DNA of 64,000 nt from Vreelandella songnenensis. GTDB lineage: Bacteria; Pseudomonadota; Gammaproteobacteria; Pseudomonadales; Halomonadaceae. The notes under the pieces are model-generated. The model saw nothing but the letters and a program-made list of their open reading frames with translations, did not search any database and was not told where the DNA came from. Numbering within the stretch: the stretch's first letter is position 1; each line of letters begins with the position of its first letter. This document shows positions 56,142-64,000 of the stretch, piece after piece. Made by a program: the position numbers and the translations under genes. The stretch spans positions 1 to 64,000 of the forward strand of contig NZ_PVTK01000001.1 of the NCBI RefSeq assembly GCF_003002925.1, read 5' to 3'.

Positions 56142-56942
56142 CTACTGCGCCGCATAGCCCAGTAGCCGGTGGGCCGCCACCTGAAAATCATCCACTGGCT
56201 CAAGCGGCCAGGTTTGCTTTTGGGTACCGGTATGACACACAAGCGTGATCACAGGCCAGACGCCCTGTACCGAATTGGCCACCCAGAGCCGCTCGAGCGT
56301 GGGTAGCGCAGCTACAGGCAGTGTCGCCTCGCGCACAATGCCCTGCTCGATCAGCGCGTCGCGCAGCGTACCGGCCACGCCACACTTATCCAGCCGGGGA
56401 GTATATATACGCCCCTGGCGTTGCCAGAAAACGTTCATGCTGGTGGCTTCGACCAGCTCGCCATGCATATCGGCAAGCAGCCCTTCGGCGATATCTGCCG
56501 ATTGCCATTCACCGCGCGCCAGAACGTTCTCCAGCCGATTCAAATGCTTGATACCCGCCAGGGCGGGTTGATGCCCAAGGCGCAAGCGGCATAGCCGTAC
56601 CGTCACCCCTTTCTGCCAGCGCGCAGTGGCGGGCACAAAGGGCGTGCGGCGGCTAAGTAACCGCGGCATCGGGGATTCGGGTAACGCATACCCTCGACCT
56701 CCGCTCCCGCGGGTAACGATCAGCTTCAGTACTTCAAGCGGTGTCTCGGCGATTCCTTGCCAGGTGGCGTCAAGCGCCTCCTGACAAGGAACCGGGATGC
56801 CCAGACGCTGGCATCCCCGCCTAAGTCGTGCCAGATGATACGACCAGAGCACCGGCTTACCTTCACGCAGCAGCACGGTTTCGAACACGCCATCCCCATA
56901 CGCCAACCCGCGATCATCAAACGGCACCTGGGGCTGCGTCAT
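56142..56942 (-). CDS. pabC: Aminodeoxychorismate lyase
   Basis: PLP fold-type IV enzyme forming p-aminobenzoate for folate (266 residues). DRGLAYGDGVFETVLL opens the protein, GIKHLNRLENVLAR contains the PLP lysine, and ADMHGELVEATSMNVFW follows. It lies six bases after fabF. In this window the amidotransferase TrpG could in principle also serve PabA, but a separate pabAB elsewhere is expected. Confidence 0.92.
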   Translation of the reverse strand: MTQPQVPFDDRGLAYGDGVFETVLLREGKPVLWSYHLARLRRGCQRLGIPVPCQEALDATWQGIAETPLEVLKLIVTRGSGGRGYALPESPMPRLLSRRTPFVPATARWQKGVTVRLCRLRLGHQPALAGIKHLNRLENVLARGEWQSADIAEGLLADMHGELVEATSMNVFWQRQGRIYTPRLDKCGVAGTLRDALIEQGIVREATLPVAALPTLERLWVANSVQGVWPVITLVCHTGTQKQTWPLEPVDDFQVAAHRLLGYAAQ

Positions 56943-56948
56943 CGAGCG

Positions 56949-58187
56949 TTATACCTTCTTGAACAGCAGCGAGCCGTTGGTACCGCCAAATCCAAACGAG
57001 TTGGAGAGCGCGATATCAATACGCATGTTGCGCGCGGTATGCGGGACGTAATCCAGGTTGCAGCCTTCCTGGGGGTTATCCAGGTTGATGGTGGGCGGTG
57101 CGACCTGATCACGAATGGCCAGGATGCAGAATACCGCCTCCACAGCACCCGCAGCACCCAGCAGGTGGCCAATCATGGACTTGGTAGAGCTCACGGCAAC
57201 GTCTTTTGCCGCGCTGCCCAGTACATGCTCGACCGCACGACTTTCCGCCAGGTCACCCGCAGCGGTGGACGTTCCATGAGCATTGATATAGTCCACTTCG
57301 GAAGGATCCATCTGGGCATCCTTGATCGCATTGCTCATGGAGAGCGCCGCTCCCCGGCCATCTTCAGGCGGGGCCGTCATGTGATAGGCATCATCGCTCA
57401 TGCCAAACCCGGCAAGCTCGGCATAAATATGCGCGCCACGGGCCTTGGCGTGCTCGTACTCTTCGAGTACCAGCACACCGGCGCCGTCTGACAGCACGAA
57501 GCCGTCGCGGTCGGCATCCCAGGGGCGGCTTGCCGCTTCGGGGTTGTCGTTGCGCGTCGACAGCGCACGGGCAGCAGAGAAACCGCCCAGGCCCAGCGGC
57601 GTGGTAGCCATTTCTGCGCCACCACAGATCATCACGTCCGCATCGCCGTAGGCAATGGTGCGGGCGCTGTAACCGATATTGTGTGTACCGCTGGTACAGG
57701 CGGTCGTAATCGCAATATTGGGGCCCCGGAATCCGTGCTGGATTGCCAGGTTGCCTGAAATCATGTTGATGATCGAGCCCGGCACAAAGAAGGGCGACAC
57801 GCGCCGCGCCCCGCCCTTGATCAGCGCGTTATGGTTATGCTCGATCATCGGCAGGCCACCGATACCGGAGCCCATGGCCACACCAATACGCGGCGCGTTC
57901 TCTTCGGTGCAGATAATACCGGCGTCCTGAATCGCCTGGGCACCCGCCGCCATGCCGTACTGGATAAACAGGTCCATCTTGCGGGCTTCTTTGGGGTTCA
58001 GGTAGGGGCTAATATCAAAATTCTTAACCGAACCGCCAAACCGTGTATTGAAACTGCTGGCATCGAAATGCTCGATGGGCGCGATACCGCTCTTGCCCGC
58101 CGTGATATTCGCCCAGGTTTCATCCACGCTATTGCCCACTGGGGTCACCAGGCCTAACCCAGTTACCACTACCCTTCTTCGCGCCAT
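56949..58187 (-). CDS. fabF: Beta-ketoacyl-ACP synthase II
   Basis: Elongating condensing enzyme of type II fatty acid synthesis (412 residues from the Met of [10 protein letters not shown], with GGAGGAA upstream). The nucleophile is Cys164 in [12 protein letters not shown], and the catalytic histidines are in [11 protein letters not shown] and [30 protein letters not shown] ends the protein. A strong terminator separates it from acpP, so it probably has its own promoter or depends on readthrough. Confidence 0.96.
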   Translation of the reverse strand: MARRRVVVTGLGLVTPVGNSVDETWANITAGKSGIAPIEHFDASSFNTRFGGSVKNFDISPYLNPKEARKMDLFIQYGMAAGAQAIQDAGIICTEENAPRIGVAMGSGIGGLPMIEHNHNALIKGGARRVSPFFVPGSIINMISGNLAIQHGFRGPNIAITTACTSGTHNIGYSARTIAYGDADVMICGGAEMATTPLGLGGFSAARALSTRNDNPEAASRPWDADRDGFVLSDGAGVLVLEEYEHAKARGAHIYAELAGFGMSDDAYHMTAPPEDGRGAALSMSNAIKDAQMDPSEVDYINAHGTSTAAGDLAESRAVEHVLGSAAKDVAVSSTKSMIGHLLGAAGAVEAVFCILAIRDQVAPPTINLDNPQEGCNLDYVPHTARNMRIDIALSNSFGFGGTNGSLLFKKV

Positions 58188-58302
58188 TAGCTTTCCTCCA
58201 GGCATCCATGGTGACTCGACCCATCCGGGTCAGTTACAGCTGAAATTTAGGTGACTAGTATAACGGAGAATGAACGCCATGTTCATTGTGTAAGCGCAAA
58301 GC

Positions 58303-58333
58303 AAAAAAGCCGCCCTTCAAAAGGGCGGCTTTT
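58303..58333 (-). terminator. Terminator downstream of acpP
   Basis: Perfect 13-bp stem (AAAAGCCGCCCTT at 58305-58317, AAGGGCGGCTTTT at 58321-58333) with loop CAA. The A-tract gives U residues on the minus strand. It lies 48 bases past the acpP stop and likely limits readthrough into fabF, allowing high ACP expression. Confidence 0.88.
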
Positions 58334-58380
58334 AAGGGGGGTGCGAGCACCACACCCTCGTTCAATGCATCAACTTGCCC

Positions 58381-58614
58381 TTACTGGTGGGCGTTTACGT
58401 AGTCGATGGCTTCTTGAACCGTGGTAATTTTTTCAGCTTCTTCGTCAGGAATCTCAGTATCGAATTCCTCTTCCAAAGCCATTACCAGCTCAACGGTGTC
58501 AAGCGAGTCGGCACCCAGGTCTTCAGTGAAAGAAGAGCTGTTCTGGATGTCTTCTTCTTTAACGTTCAGGCGCTCGGCCACAACTTTCTTCACGCGCTCT
58601 TCAATAGTACTCAT
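58381..58614 (-). CDS. acpP: Acyl carrier protein
   Basis: Acidic carrier of acyl chains (77 residues from the Met of [16 protein letters not shown]). Ser37 in [10 protein letters not shown] is the phosphopantetheine site, modified by the AcpS of 18283-18666. Sequence and length match E. coli AcpP (78 residues). Confidence 0.98.
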   Translation of the reverse strand: MSTIEERVKKVVAERLNVKEEDIQNSSSFTEDLGADSLDTVELVMALEEEFDTEIPDEEAEKITTVQEAIDYVNAHQ

Positions 58615-58738
58615 CAACGTACTCCAGTCGTTCACATTAGCCGTTTTTGATAACCAGCTATTTGGAAACCGCAAGCCAAAAGCTGCGGGGTAGTTTATAG
58701 ACGCCCTTAGGCAGACGCAACCGCTATGCCCAAGGCCA

Positions 58739-59482
58739 TCAACGCATATTCATGCCGCCGTTCACGTGCAGCGTCTCACCGGTGATGTATCCTGCTGCAT
58801 CACTGGTCAGAAAGCCCACCGCGGCGGCGATCTCTTCCGGCCCGCCAAGACGGGCCAGCGGAATCTGTTTCATCAGCATTTCATGCTGGGCTTCGGGCAG
58901 CGCTTCGGTCATGTCGGTGGCGATAAAGCCCGGCGCCACCGCATTGACGGTAATTGCCCGGGAGGCCACTTCCCGCGCCAGCGCGCGGCTGAAACCTTCC
59001 ATGCCTGCCTTTGCGGCGGCGTAGTTAGTCTGGCCCAGGTTACCCATGGTTGCCACTACCGAACTGATCGACACGATACGCCCGAACCGTGCCTTGGTCA
59101 TGCCGCGCAGACACGCCTTGCTGACACGATAGACGGACTTGAGATTGGTATCCATCACCGAATCCCACTCATCCTCTTTCATGCGCATCAGCAGATTGTC
59201 ACGGGTAATACCCGCATTGTTGACCAGAATCGTCGGGGCGCCAAAGCGCTCCGTGATCGCCTTGAGCACCTCATCGATGCTCGTCTGATCGGTCACGTTG
59301 AGGCAGAGACCTGCGCCTTCAATGCCCTGCTGCTTAAGGTCGGCATCAATTTTTTCGGCGCCCGACTCGCTGGTCGCAGTACCTACCACGACACGTCCCT
59401 GTCGACCCAGCTCATGGGCAATCGCTCTGCCAATGCCACGACTGGCACCGGTGACCAGTGCAACCCTGCGTTCCTGCGTCAT
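58739..59482 (-). CDS. fabG: 3-oxoacyl-ACP reductase
   Basis: NADPH-dependent short-chain reductase of fatty acid elongation (247 residues). Cofactor loop is [16 protein letters not shown] follows, and the active site has Ser in [10 protein letters not shown] and YAAAKAG with Tyr and Lys. NGGMNMR ends the protein, as in other FabG. It lies between fabD and acpP. Confidence 0.97.
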   Translation of the reverse strand: MTQERRVALVTGASRGIGRAIAHELGRQGRVVVGTATSESGAEKIDADLKQQGIEGAGLCLNVTDQTSIDEVLKAITERFGAPTILVNNAGITRDNLLMRMKEDEWDSVMDTNLKSVYRVSKACLRGMTKARFGRIVSISSVVATMGNLGQTNYAAAKAGMEGFSRALAREVASRAITVNAVAPGFIATDMTEALPEAQHEMLMKQIPLARLGGPEEIAAAVGFLTSDAAGYITGETLHVNGGMNMR

Positions 59483-59551
59483 AATGTTTAGCCTTTAACC
59501 ATTTGCTTTTTTGATTGTACCAATAAGCAAGCGTAGCGAAAAATCAGCGTA

Positions 59552-60511
59552 TCAGGCGTTGTTCGCCTGCCCTTCTCGCGCCAGCTCCAGCGCCGCATCC
59601 AGACTGTCCGGATCATTCACCGCCAGCCCTTTGGCTGAACGAACGATACGCTTGTTCAGCCCGGTGAGCACCTTGCCAGGGCCGCACTCGATAAACACAT
59701 TAACAGATTGCGCCGCTACGGCTTCAACGCATGAAGACCAGCGAACCGGTTTGTAAAGCTGCTCGATCAAGCGAGTGCGCAGCGTATCAATGTCGGTATG
59801 GGCCTGGGCATCCACGTTCTGAATGACCGTATAGCGCGGTGCACGCAGCTCGATGCCCTGCATGGCCGAGGCAAGACGCTCGGCCGCCGGGCGCATCAGC
59901 TCACAGTGCGAAGGCACCGACACCGGCAGCGCCATGGCGCGCTTGGCGCCCGCTTCCTGACACGCAACAATCGCGCGATCAACCGCTGCCTTGCTGCCGG
60001 CAATCACTACCTGGCCTGGCGAATTGTAGTTGACTGCGGAAACGATGTCGCCCTGGGCAGCCTTGGCACAGGCCGCTTCGACGGCGGCGTCCTCAAGACC
60101 CAGAATAGCCGCCATGGCGCCTTCGCCTGCCGGCACCGCTTCCTGCATGGCCTCACCACGCAGGCGCACCAGCTGCACACCTTCTGCAAAGCCCATGACG
60201 CCAGCACACACCATGGCACTGTATTCGCCCAGGCTATGGCCGGCCATGACAGTCGGGCGTGGACCTTCAAGCTCCTGCCATACCCGCCAGATCGCAACAC
60301 TAGCAGAAAGCAGCGCAGGCTGCGTACAAGCGGTTGCATTTAGCGCCGCTTCAGGGCCCTCCTGCACGACTTTCCACAAGTCGTAACCGAGTGCATCCGA
60401 CGCTTCCTCAAATGTTGTTCCCACCACACTGTAGCGCTCGGCCAGCTCTCGCAGCATTCCAAGCTGCTGAGAGCCTTGCCCGGGAAAAATGAGGGCAAGG
60501 GGTTGAGACAT
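59552..60511 (-). CDS. fabD: Malonyl-CoA:ACP transacylase
   Basis: Loads malonate onto ACP (319 residues from the Met of MSQPLALIFPGQGSQ, behind AAAGGTG). Ser93 in GHSLGEYSAM is the nucleophile and His is in SVPSHCELM. fabH, which sits between plsX and fabD in E. coli, is absent here, as in pseudomonads. Confidence 0.96.
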   Translation of the reverse strand: MSQPLALIFPGQGSQQLGMLRELAERYSVVGTTFEEASDALGYDLWKVVQEGPEAALNATACTQPALLSASVAIWRVWQELEGPRPTVMAGHSLGEYSAMVCAGVMGFAEGVQLVRLRGEAMQEAVPAGEGAMAAILGLEDAAVEAACAKAAQGDIVSAVNYNSPGQVVIAGSKAAVDRAIVACQEAGAKRAMALPVSVPSHCELMRPAAERLASAMQGIELRAPRYTVIQNVDAQAHTDIDTLRTRLIEQLYKPVRWSSCVEAVAAQSVNVFIECGPGKVLTGLNKRIVRSAKGLAVNDPDSLDAALELAREGQANNA

Positions 60512-60665
60512 GTCGTTCACCTTTGCTCTTGTAGGCGTTTGCTCGTCTGAGCGATAGGCGCGGTTATCAGCACATCCTGCTGCCTTCCATAACCCGCAAA
60601 AATTGCCGGCGCCTGCGCTGGCACCAGCTGAATACTGACCCCGTGAAAGATAAATGCAGCCACCG

Positions 60666-61685
60666 CTAGCGGCGCTGCCAGCGGGCCGCCATTCGGGCAG
60701 GCAGGTTGTGCTCCACTTCGCTCAGCGCACGCTGAATGGCGTAGTAGAATCCTTCCGCCTGGGTACCGCCGTGACTTTTCACCACGATACCCTGCAAGCC
60801 CAGCAGGCTCGCGCCGTTATAACGCACAGGGTTCAACTCCTGCTTGAGATATCGCAACACAGGTTTGGCCAGTAGGCTTGCCAGGCGCCCGCTGAGGCGA
60901 GATTCAAACGCCATCTGCACACGCTCGACCAGCATACGGGTCAAACCCTCGCTTGCCTTGAGAACCGCATTACCCACAAATCCATCGCATACCACAACAT
61001 CAAGGCCGCCATCGAACAGATCGCCGCCTTCGGCATACCCCTGATAGGCAAATGCCGAAGCGTCTGGATATTCACGCAGCAAGCGGTCCGCTTCGCGCAC
61101 GCTGGCACTGCCCTTGGTTGCCTCGGCGCCCACGTTAAGTAGCGCAACCTTGGGTAAAGCCACCTCATCAACGCACTGCGCCATGGCAGCGCCCATCACG
61201 GCAAAATCGACCAGTCGATGGGCAGGCGAGTCCACGTTGGCGCCCAGATCCAGCAGATAGCAGCGCCGCCCGTGGCGCGCAGGAATGGCCGTACTGATGG
61301 CTGGACGGGATACGCCAGGCAGTGTTCCCAGAGATCGCCGGGAAAGCGCGACCAGGGCTGCTGTATTGCCCGCACTGACACCTGCCGCCGCCTCACCGTC
61401 TTTCAGGCTCCTGAGCATGCACGCCATGCTGCTCGTTTGACCGTGGCGCAACGCCCATGCCGCACTGGAGGTCTGCGCGATACTCAACGGCGCATCGCTT
61501 ACCACCAAACGTGACGTTGCCGCAGCCAGAGGCTGCGGCAAGCGTGAAAGCTCAGCAATAACTTGCTGATGCGGACCAAACAGAGTCAGCTCAAGATCAG
61601 GATGTTCCATCACTGCTCTTGCAGAGCCTTCGATAACGGCACGGGGGCCTTGGTCGCCTCCCATCACATCAATCGCTAGGCGCAC
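60666..61685 (-). CDS. plsX: Phosphate acyltransferase PlsX
   Basis: Makes acyl-phosphate from acyl-ACP for the PlsY glycerol-phosphate acyltransferase (339 residues). It opens MRLAIDVMGGDQGPRAVIEG, with ALRHGQTSSMACMLRSLKDGEA, GVSAGNTAALVALSRRSLGT, LLDLGANVD and CDGFVGNAVLKASEG typical of the family. It follows rpmF, the standard rpmF-plsX order. Confidence 0.96.
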   Translation of the reverse strand: MRLAIDVMGGDQGPRAVIEGSARAVMEHPDLELTLFGPHQQVIAELSRLPQPLAAATSRLVVSDAPLSIAQTSSAAWALRHGQTSSMACMLRSLKDGEAAAGVSAGNTAALVALSRRSLGTLPGVSRPAISTAIPARHGRRCYLLDLGANVDSPAHRLVDFAVMGAAMAQCVDEVALPKVALLNVGAEATKGSASVREADRLLREYPDASAFAYQGYAEGGDLFDGGLDVVVCDGFVGNAVLKASEGLTRMLVERVQMAFESRLSGRLASLLAKPVLRYLKQELNPVRYNGASLLGLQGIVVKSHGGTQAEGFYYAIQRALSEVEHNLPARMAARWQRR

Positions 61686-61728
61686 AAGGCACCCACTCTA
61701 TCTGGCCGCTTTGTCGGGTAGTTAAGGC

Positions 61729-61899
61729 TTATACCTCAACCACCTTGCGACCACGGTAGAAACCATCAGACGCCACGTGGTGACGCAGGTGAGTCGTACC
61801 GGTTTCCTGATCCTGGGACAGGGTCGGAGCGCTCAGCGCATCGTGGCTACGACGCATGCCGCGCTTGGAACGGGTTTTACGGTTCTTTTGAACTGCCAT
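61729..61899 (-). CDS. rpmF: 50S ribosomal protein L32
   Basis: A 56-residue basic protein ([20 protein letters not shown], then a C-terminal [15 protein letters not shown]) that matches bacterial L32. The [12 protein letters not shown] stretch is diagnostic. It lacks the zinc-binding cysteines of C+ L32 forms, as in E. coli. It is in the yceD-rpmF-plsX order. Confidence 0.97.
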   Translation of the reverse strand: MAVQKNRKTRSKRGMRRSHDALSAPTLSQDQETGTTHLRHHVASDGFYRGRKVVEV

Positions 61900-61934
61900 G
61901 GGTGTTTACTCCAGGGTATGTTAGGTAATGGTGC

Positions 61935-62480
61935 TTACTTTTTGCCTTTCAAAGCGTCTTTGCCTTTCAAGACATTGAGCACCGCGAAAGGGTTCGTGGC
62001 TGGCGCTTCTTGCGCCTCGCCGTCTGTTTTGCTGACCAGCTGATCCGCCGAGACATGACAATCAGCCTCATCGTGATAGACCACCTGCGGCAGGCTAAGG
62101 ATAAGTTCATCCTCGACGACCGTCAGCAGGTCCAGCTGTTCATTTTCCACCAGCACCGGCTCATGGCTGGCAGGCAGCTCGGCAGCCAAGGCTTCGTCAC
62201 TGATCATTCCGAGCAGGAACTCACTGGACACGTCTTGGCTCAGCGGCACCAGGCAGCGACGACAGGCCAACGCCAGAGTCGCTTGCAAATGGCCACGAAT
62301 TTCGCGACGACCTTGGGCATCTACACCAAATTCCAGTACGACATGACAGTCGCCGGTCTGGTCCCCTGCCTCTTCGGCAAGGCGTGGCAGCTTATCAAGC
62401 GCCACTAGGCCTTCTAGTCGTTCGCGGCGGGCTGCAAGCTTATAAGGCTCAACCCGGCTGGGGAGTTGTGAGGTCAACAT
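61935..62480 (-). CDS. yceD: YceD family protein (DUF177)
   Basis: A 181-residue protein of the DUF177/YceD family, linked in E. coli to accumulation of 23S rRNA. The start is the Met of MLTSQLPSRVEPYKLAARRE. GHLQATLALACRRCLVPLSQ carries the paired cysteines typical of the family, and DLLTVVEDELILSLPQVVYH follows. It is coupled to rpmF, 35 bases upstream of it, as in most gammaproteobacteria. Confidence 0.93.
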   Translation of the reverse strand: MLTSQLPSRVEPYKLAARRERLEGLVALDKLPRLAEEAGDQTGDCHVVLEFGVDAQGRREIRGHLQATLALACRRCLVPLSQDVSSEFLLGMISDEALAAELPASHEPVLVENEQLDLLTVVEDELILSLPQVVYHDEADCHVSADQLVSKTDGEAQEAPATNPFAVLNVLKGKDALKGKK

Positions 62481-62627
62481 AGGCGCGCAATGATAGGCAC
62501 TCCCCCCGCTGGTGTCAAAGCCGTCGACATATTTCTTCATGGTTTCTCGCATAAAAGGTGTCGAATAGGCACAACTGCCGGCTTTCGCTACACTCGTTCT
62601 GATTCCAAACCGCCAAGGAGACATCGC

Positions 62628-63227
62628 GTGCCGCTTACTCAAGACGCTTCGCTGGTACTCGCTTCAAGCTCTCGCTTTCGCCAAGCGCTGCTTGACCGCC
62701 TGCAACTGCCCTATCAGTGCCACTCACCGGATATCGACGAAACCCCAAAAGCCGATGAAACGCCCGAAGCCCTGGTCCACAGGCTGGCGCTTGGCAAGGC
62801 CAACGCCGTGGCCGAGCACTATCCGCAGCACTGCATCATCGGGTCAGATCAGATTGCGCTGTTTGAGGGCGACATTCTGGGCAAACCTCATACGCCCGAG
62901 CGCGCCTGCGCCAATCTCGCACGGTTTTCCGGCAACCGCGTTACTTTCCTGACCGGCCTTGCGCTGCTCGATACGCGCACTCAGCGCCACTACACCCATA
63001 TCGAGCCCTTCGACGTGGTCTTTAGAACGCTGAGCCACCGGGAAATCGAGCGCTACGTAGCGCTCGAGCAGCCCCTGGACAGCGCCGGCAGTTTCCGCAT
63101 GGAGGGGCTAGGCATCACGCTGTTTGAAGCGCTTGAAGGGCGCGACCCCAACGCACTGATCGGCCTTCCCTTGATTGCCCTTTGCGACATGCTGCGTCAA
63201 GCAGGCATGGACCCGCTCGACGCTTAG
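62628..63227 (+). CDS. yceF: Maf/YceF family nucleotide pyrophosphatase
   Basis: Hydrolyses 7-methyl-GTP and related modified nucleotides (199 residues). GTG is chosen as start because AAGGAG lies seven bases upstream; longer frames reach into the yceD start region without support. LVLASSSRFRQALLDRL is the Maf signature, SPDIDET and GSDQIALFEGDILGKP follow, and SAGSFRMEGLGITLFEALEGRDPNALIGLPL closes the active site. The SF/E specificity pattern fits YceF better than YhdE. It is divergent from yceD. Confidence 0.92.
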   Translation: MPLTQDASLVLASSSRFRQALLDRLQLPYQCHSPDIDETPKADETPEALVHRLALGKANAVAEHYPQHCIIGSDQIALFEGDILGKPHTPERACANLARFSGNRVTFLTGLALLDTRTQRHYTHIEPFDVVFRTLSHREIERYVALEQPLDSAGSFRMEGLGITLFEALEGRDPNALIGLPLIALCDMLRQAGMDPLDA

Positions 63228-63237
63228 CGGTGCAAGC

Positions 63238-64000
63238 TTACTCGGCCTGATAGCGCAGCGGCGAGCTTGCGGCACTCACGCCCAGCACGTCAGCGGCCAT
63301 CTGGGTAAAGCGCCGCGTCAACCGGTCAAACGGATCAAGACGCGGCGTATAGTCCTCCCAGCTCGCCTCTCCCACCTCTTCGCGGGCGATCTCCTCAAGA
63401 CTTGCCAGCCGATCCACCAGGCCAAGCTCTAGCCCCTGCTCGCCACTCCAGATAAGCCCCGAGAAAATCTCTGGCTGAGTGCTCAGCCGATCACCACGCC
63501 CGGCGCGCACATCGTCGATGAACTGCTGGTGGGTCTGAGTCAGAACGCCCTGCCAGAACGCCGCGGCGTCTTCGTCGAGCGGCTGGAAGGGATCCAGAAA
63601 TGCCTTGTTATCACCGGCCGTCATTACCCGACGCTCAACGCCAATCTGGCTGATGGCGTCCTGAAAGCCAAAGCCTGCGTAGATGACGCCAATCGAGCCG
63701 ACCAGGCTTGCCCGGGAGGCGATGATCTGGTCAGCGGCCGAGGCAATATAGTACGCCCCGCTGGCCCCGATATCCTCGATCACTGCCAGAATGGGCTTGT
63801 CGCTCTGCTCACGCAGCCGCATGATTTCCGCATAGATGCGCTGGGACTGGACGGGGCTGCCGCCGGGGCTATCGATGTGCAGCACGATGGCAGCGGCGCT
63901 GTCCGATGCCGAAGCACGCTCAAGCCCATTGATGATACGCTCGGCATTCGCCGGTGAATCGCTGGCAATCACCCCGTTGACTTCGATAACCGCCAGGTGA
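63238..64000 (-). CDS. sppA: S49-family signal peptide peptidase, SppA type (5' end outside window)
   Basis: Membrane-bound protease that cleaves leftover signal peptides. The frame is open through the right edge, so only the C-terminal 253 residues are seen. The nucleophile Ser is in IEDIGASGAYYIASAAD; the preceding HIDSPGGSPVQSQRI and LVGSIGVIY are S49 features. The general-base Lys expected in GDNKAFLDPFQPLDE is visible. A short-form SppA is likely, but the N-terminal TM part is outside the window. It is convergent with yceF. Confidence 0.88.
   Translation of the reverse strand, partial: HLAVIEVNGVIASDSPANAERIINGLERASASDSAAAIVLHIDSPGGSPVQSQRIYAEIMRLREQSDKPILAVIEDIGASGAYYIASAADQIIASRASLVGSIGVIYAGFGFQDAISQIGVERRVMTAGDNKAFLDPFQPLDEDAAAFWQGVLTQTHQQFIDDVRAGRGDRLSTQPEIFSGLIWSGEQGLELGLVDRLASLEEIAREEVGEASWEDYTPRLDPFDRLTRRFTQMAADVLGVSAASSPLRYQAE

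Overview
This 64-kb window is chromosomal DNA from a GC-rich gammaproteobacterium, most likely a member of the Halomonadaceae (Halomonas or a close relative). That placement is inferred from gene order and protein character (relA-rlmD-cysM next to a barA/gacS kinase, acpS-pdxJ-recO-era-rnc-lepB-lepA-mucD-rseC-rseB-rseA-rpoE, plsX-fabD-fabG-acpP-fabF without fabH, and a small acidic protein ending in the FPASDPPS tail). It was not checked by database search. Nearly all of the window is ordinary housekeeping sequence. The only clearly accessory part is the first 1.2 kb.

Layout. 1-1190: decayed Rhs/YD-repeat sequence, with two GC-rich core fragments separated by an AT-rich, frame-broken segment. 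1213-3099: a KefB/KefC-type cation/proton antiporter. 3164-5603: a compact trpR-trpE-trpG operon with a clear TrpR-type operator on its promoter. 5705-7225: a small FPASDPPS-tailed protein and the pseudouridine synthase RluF with a long basic tail. 7314-15474 (all minus): ppc, mazG, relA, rlmD and cysM. Divergent from these is the hybrid sensor kinase barA/gacS (15566-18286).

18283-29414 (all minus) runs acpS, pdxJ, recO, era, rnc, lepB, lepA, a DegP/MucD protease, rseC, rseB, rseA and rpoE, i.e. cofactor, repair, ribosome-assembly and secretion genes joined to the envelope-stress sigma-E system. A sigma-E-like promoter lies upstream of rpoE. Next come a DAHP synthase (29759-30835), dinG, rhlB, a small basic protein coupled to exonuclease III, and a six-gene TonB2-type energy-transduction operon (DUF3450, TtpC-like, ExbB, ExbD, TonB, TPR protein) preceded by a strong Fur-box match.

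40654-44514 is the class Ib ribonucleotide reductase operon nrdHIEF with two candidate NrdR boxes. It is followed by a manganese-type superoxide dismutase, etfBA, and the divergent ETF:ubiquinone oxidoreductase gene. 49383-62480 holds a UvrD-like helicase, a DUF1285 protein, tatD, a PilZ protein, holB, tmk, mltG, pabC and the fatty-acid/phospholipid cluster fabF-acpP-fabG-fabD-plsX-rpmF-yceD (all minus). Maf/YceF is on the plus strand, and an SppA-type signal peptide peptidase runs off the right edge.

Regulation is the most informative layer. Candidate sites for TrpR, sigma-E, Fur, NrdR and possibly PsrA lie in front of operons whose functions match them, and perfect-stem hairpins mark most operon ends. 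No tRNA, rRNA, CRISPR array, intact insertion sequence or prophage was seen, and no convincingly new multi-gene system was found. The oddities most worth following are the Rhs remnant with its AT-rich tail, the stand-alone autoregulated trpR-trpEG operon, the wide hairpin-bearing gap between rpoE and rseA, the His/Asp-rich metal-binding-like tail on PdxJ, and the roughly 107-residue Lys/Ala/Gly/Pro tail on RluF.
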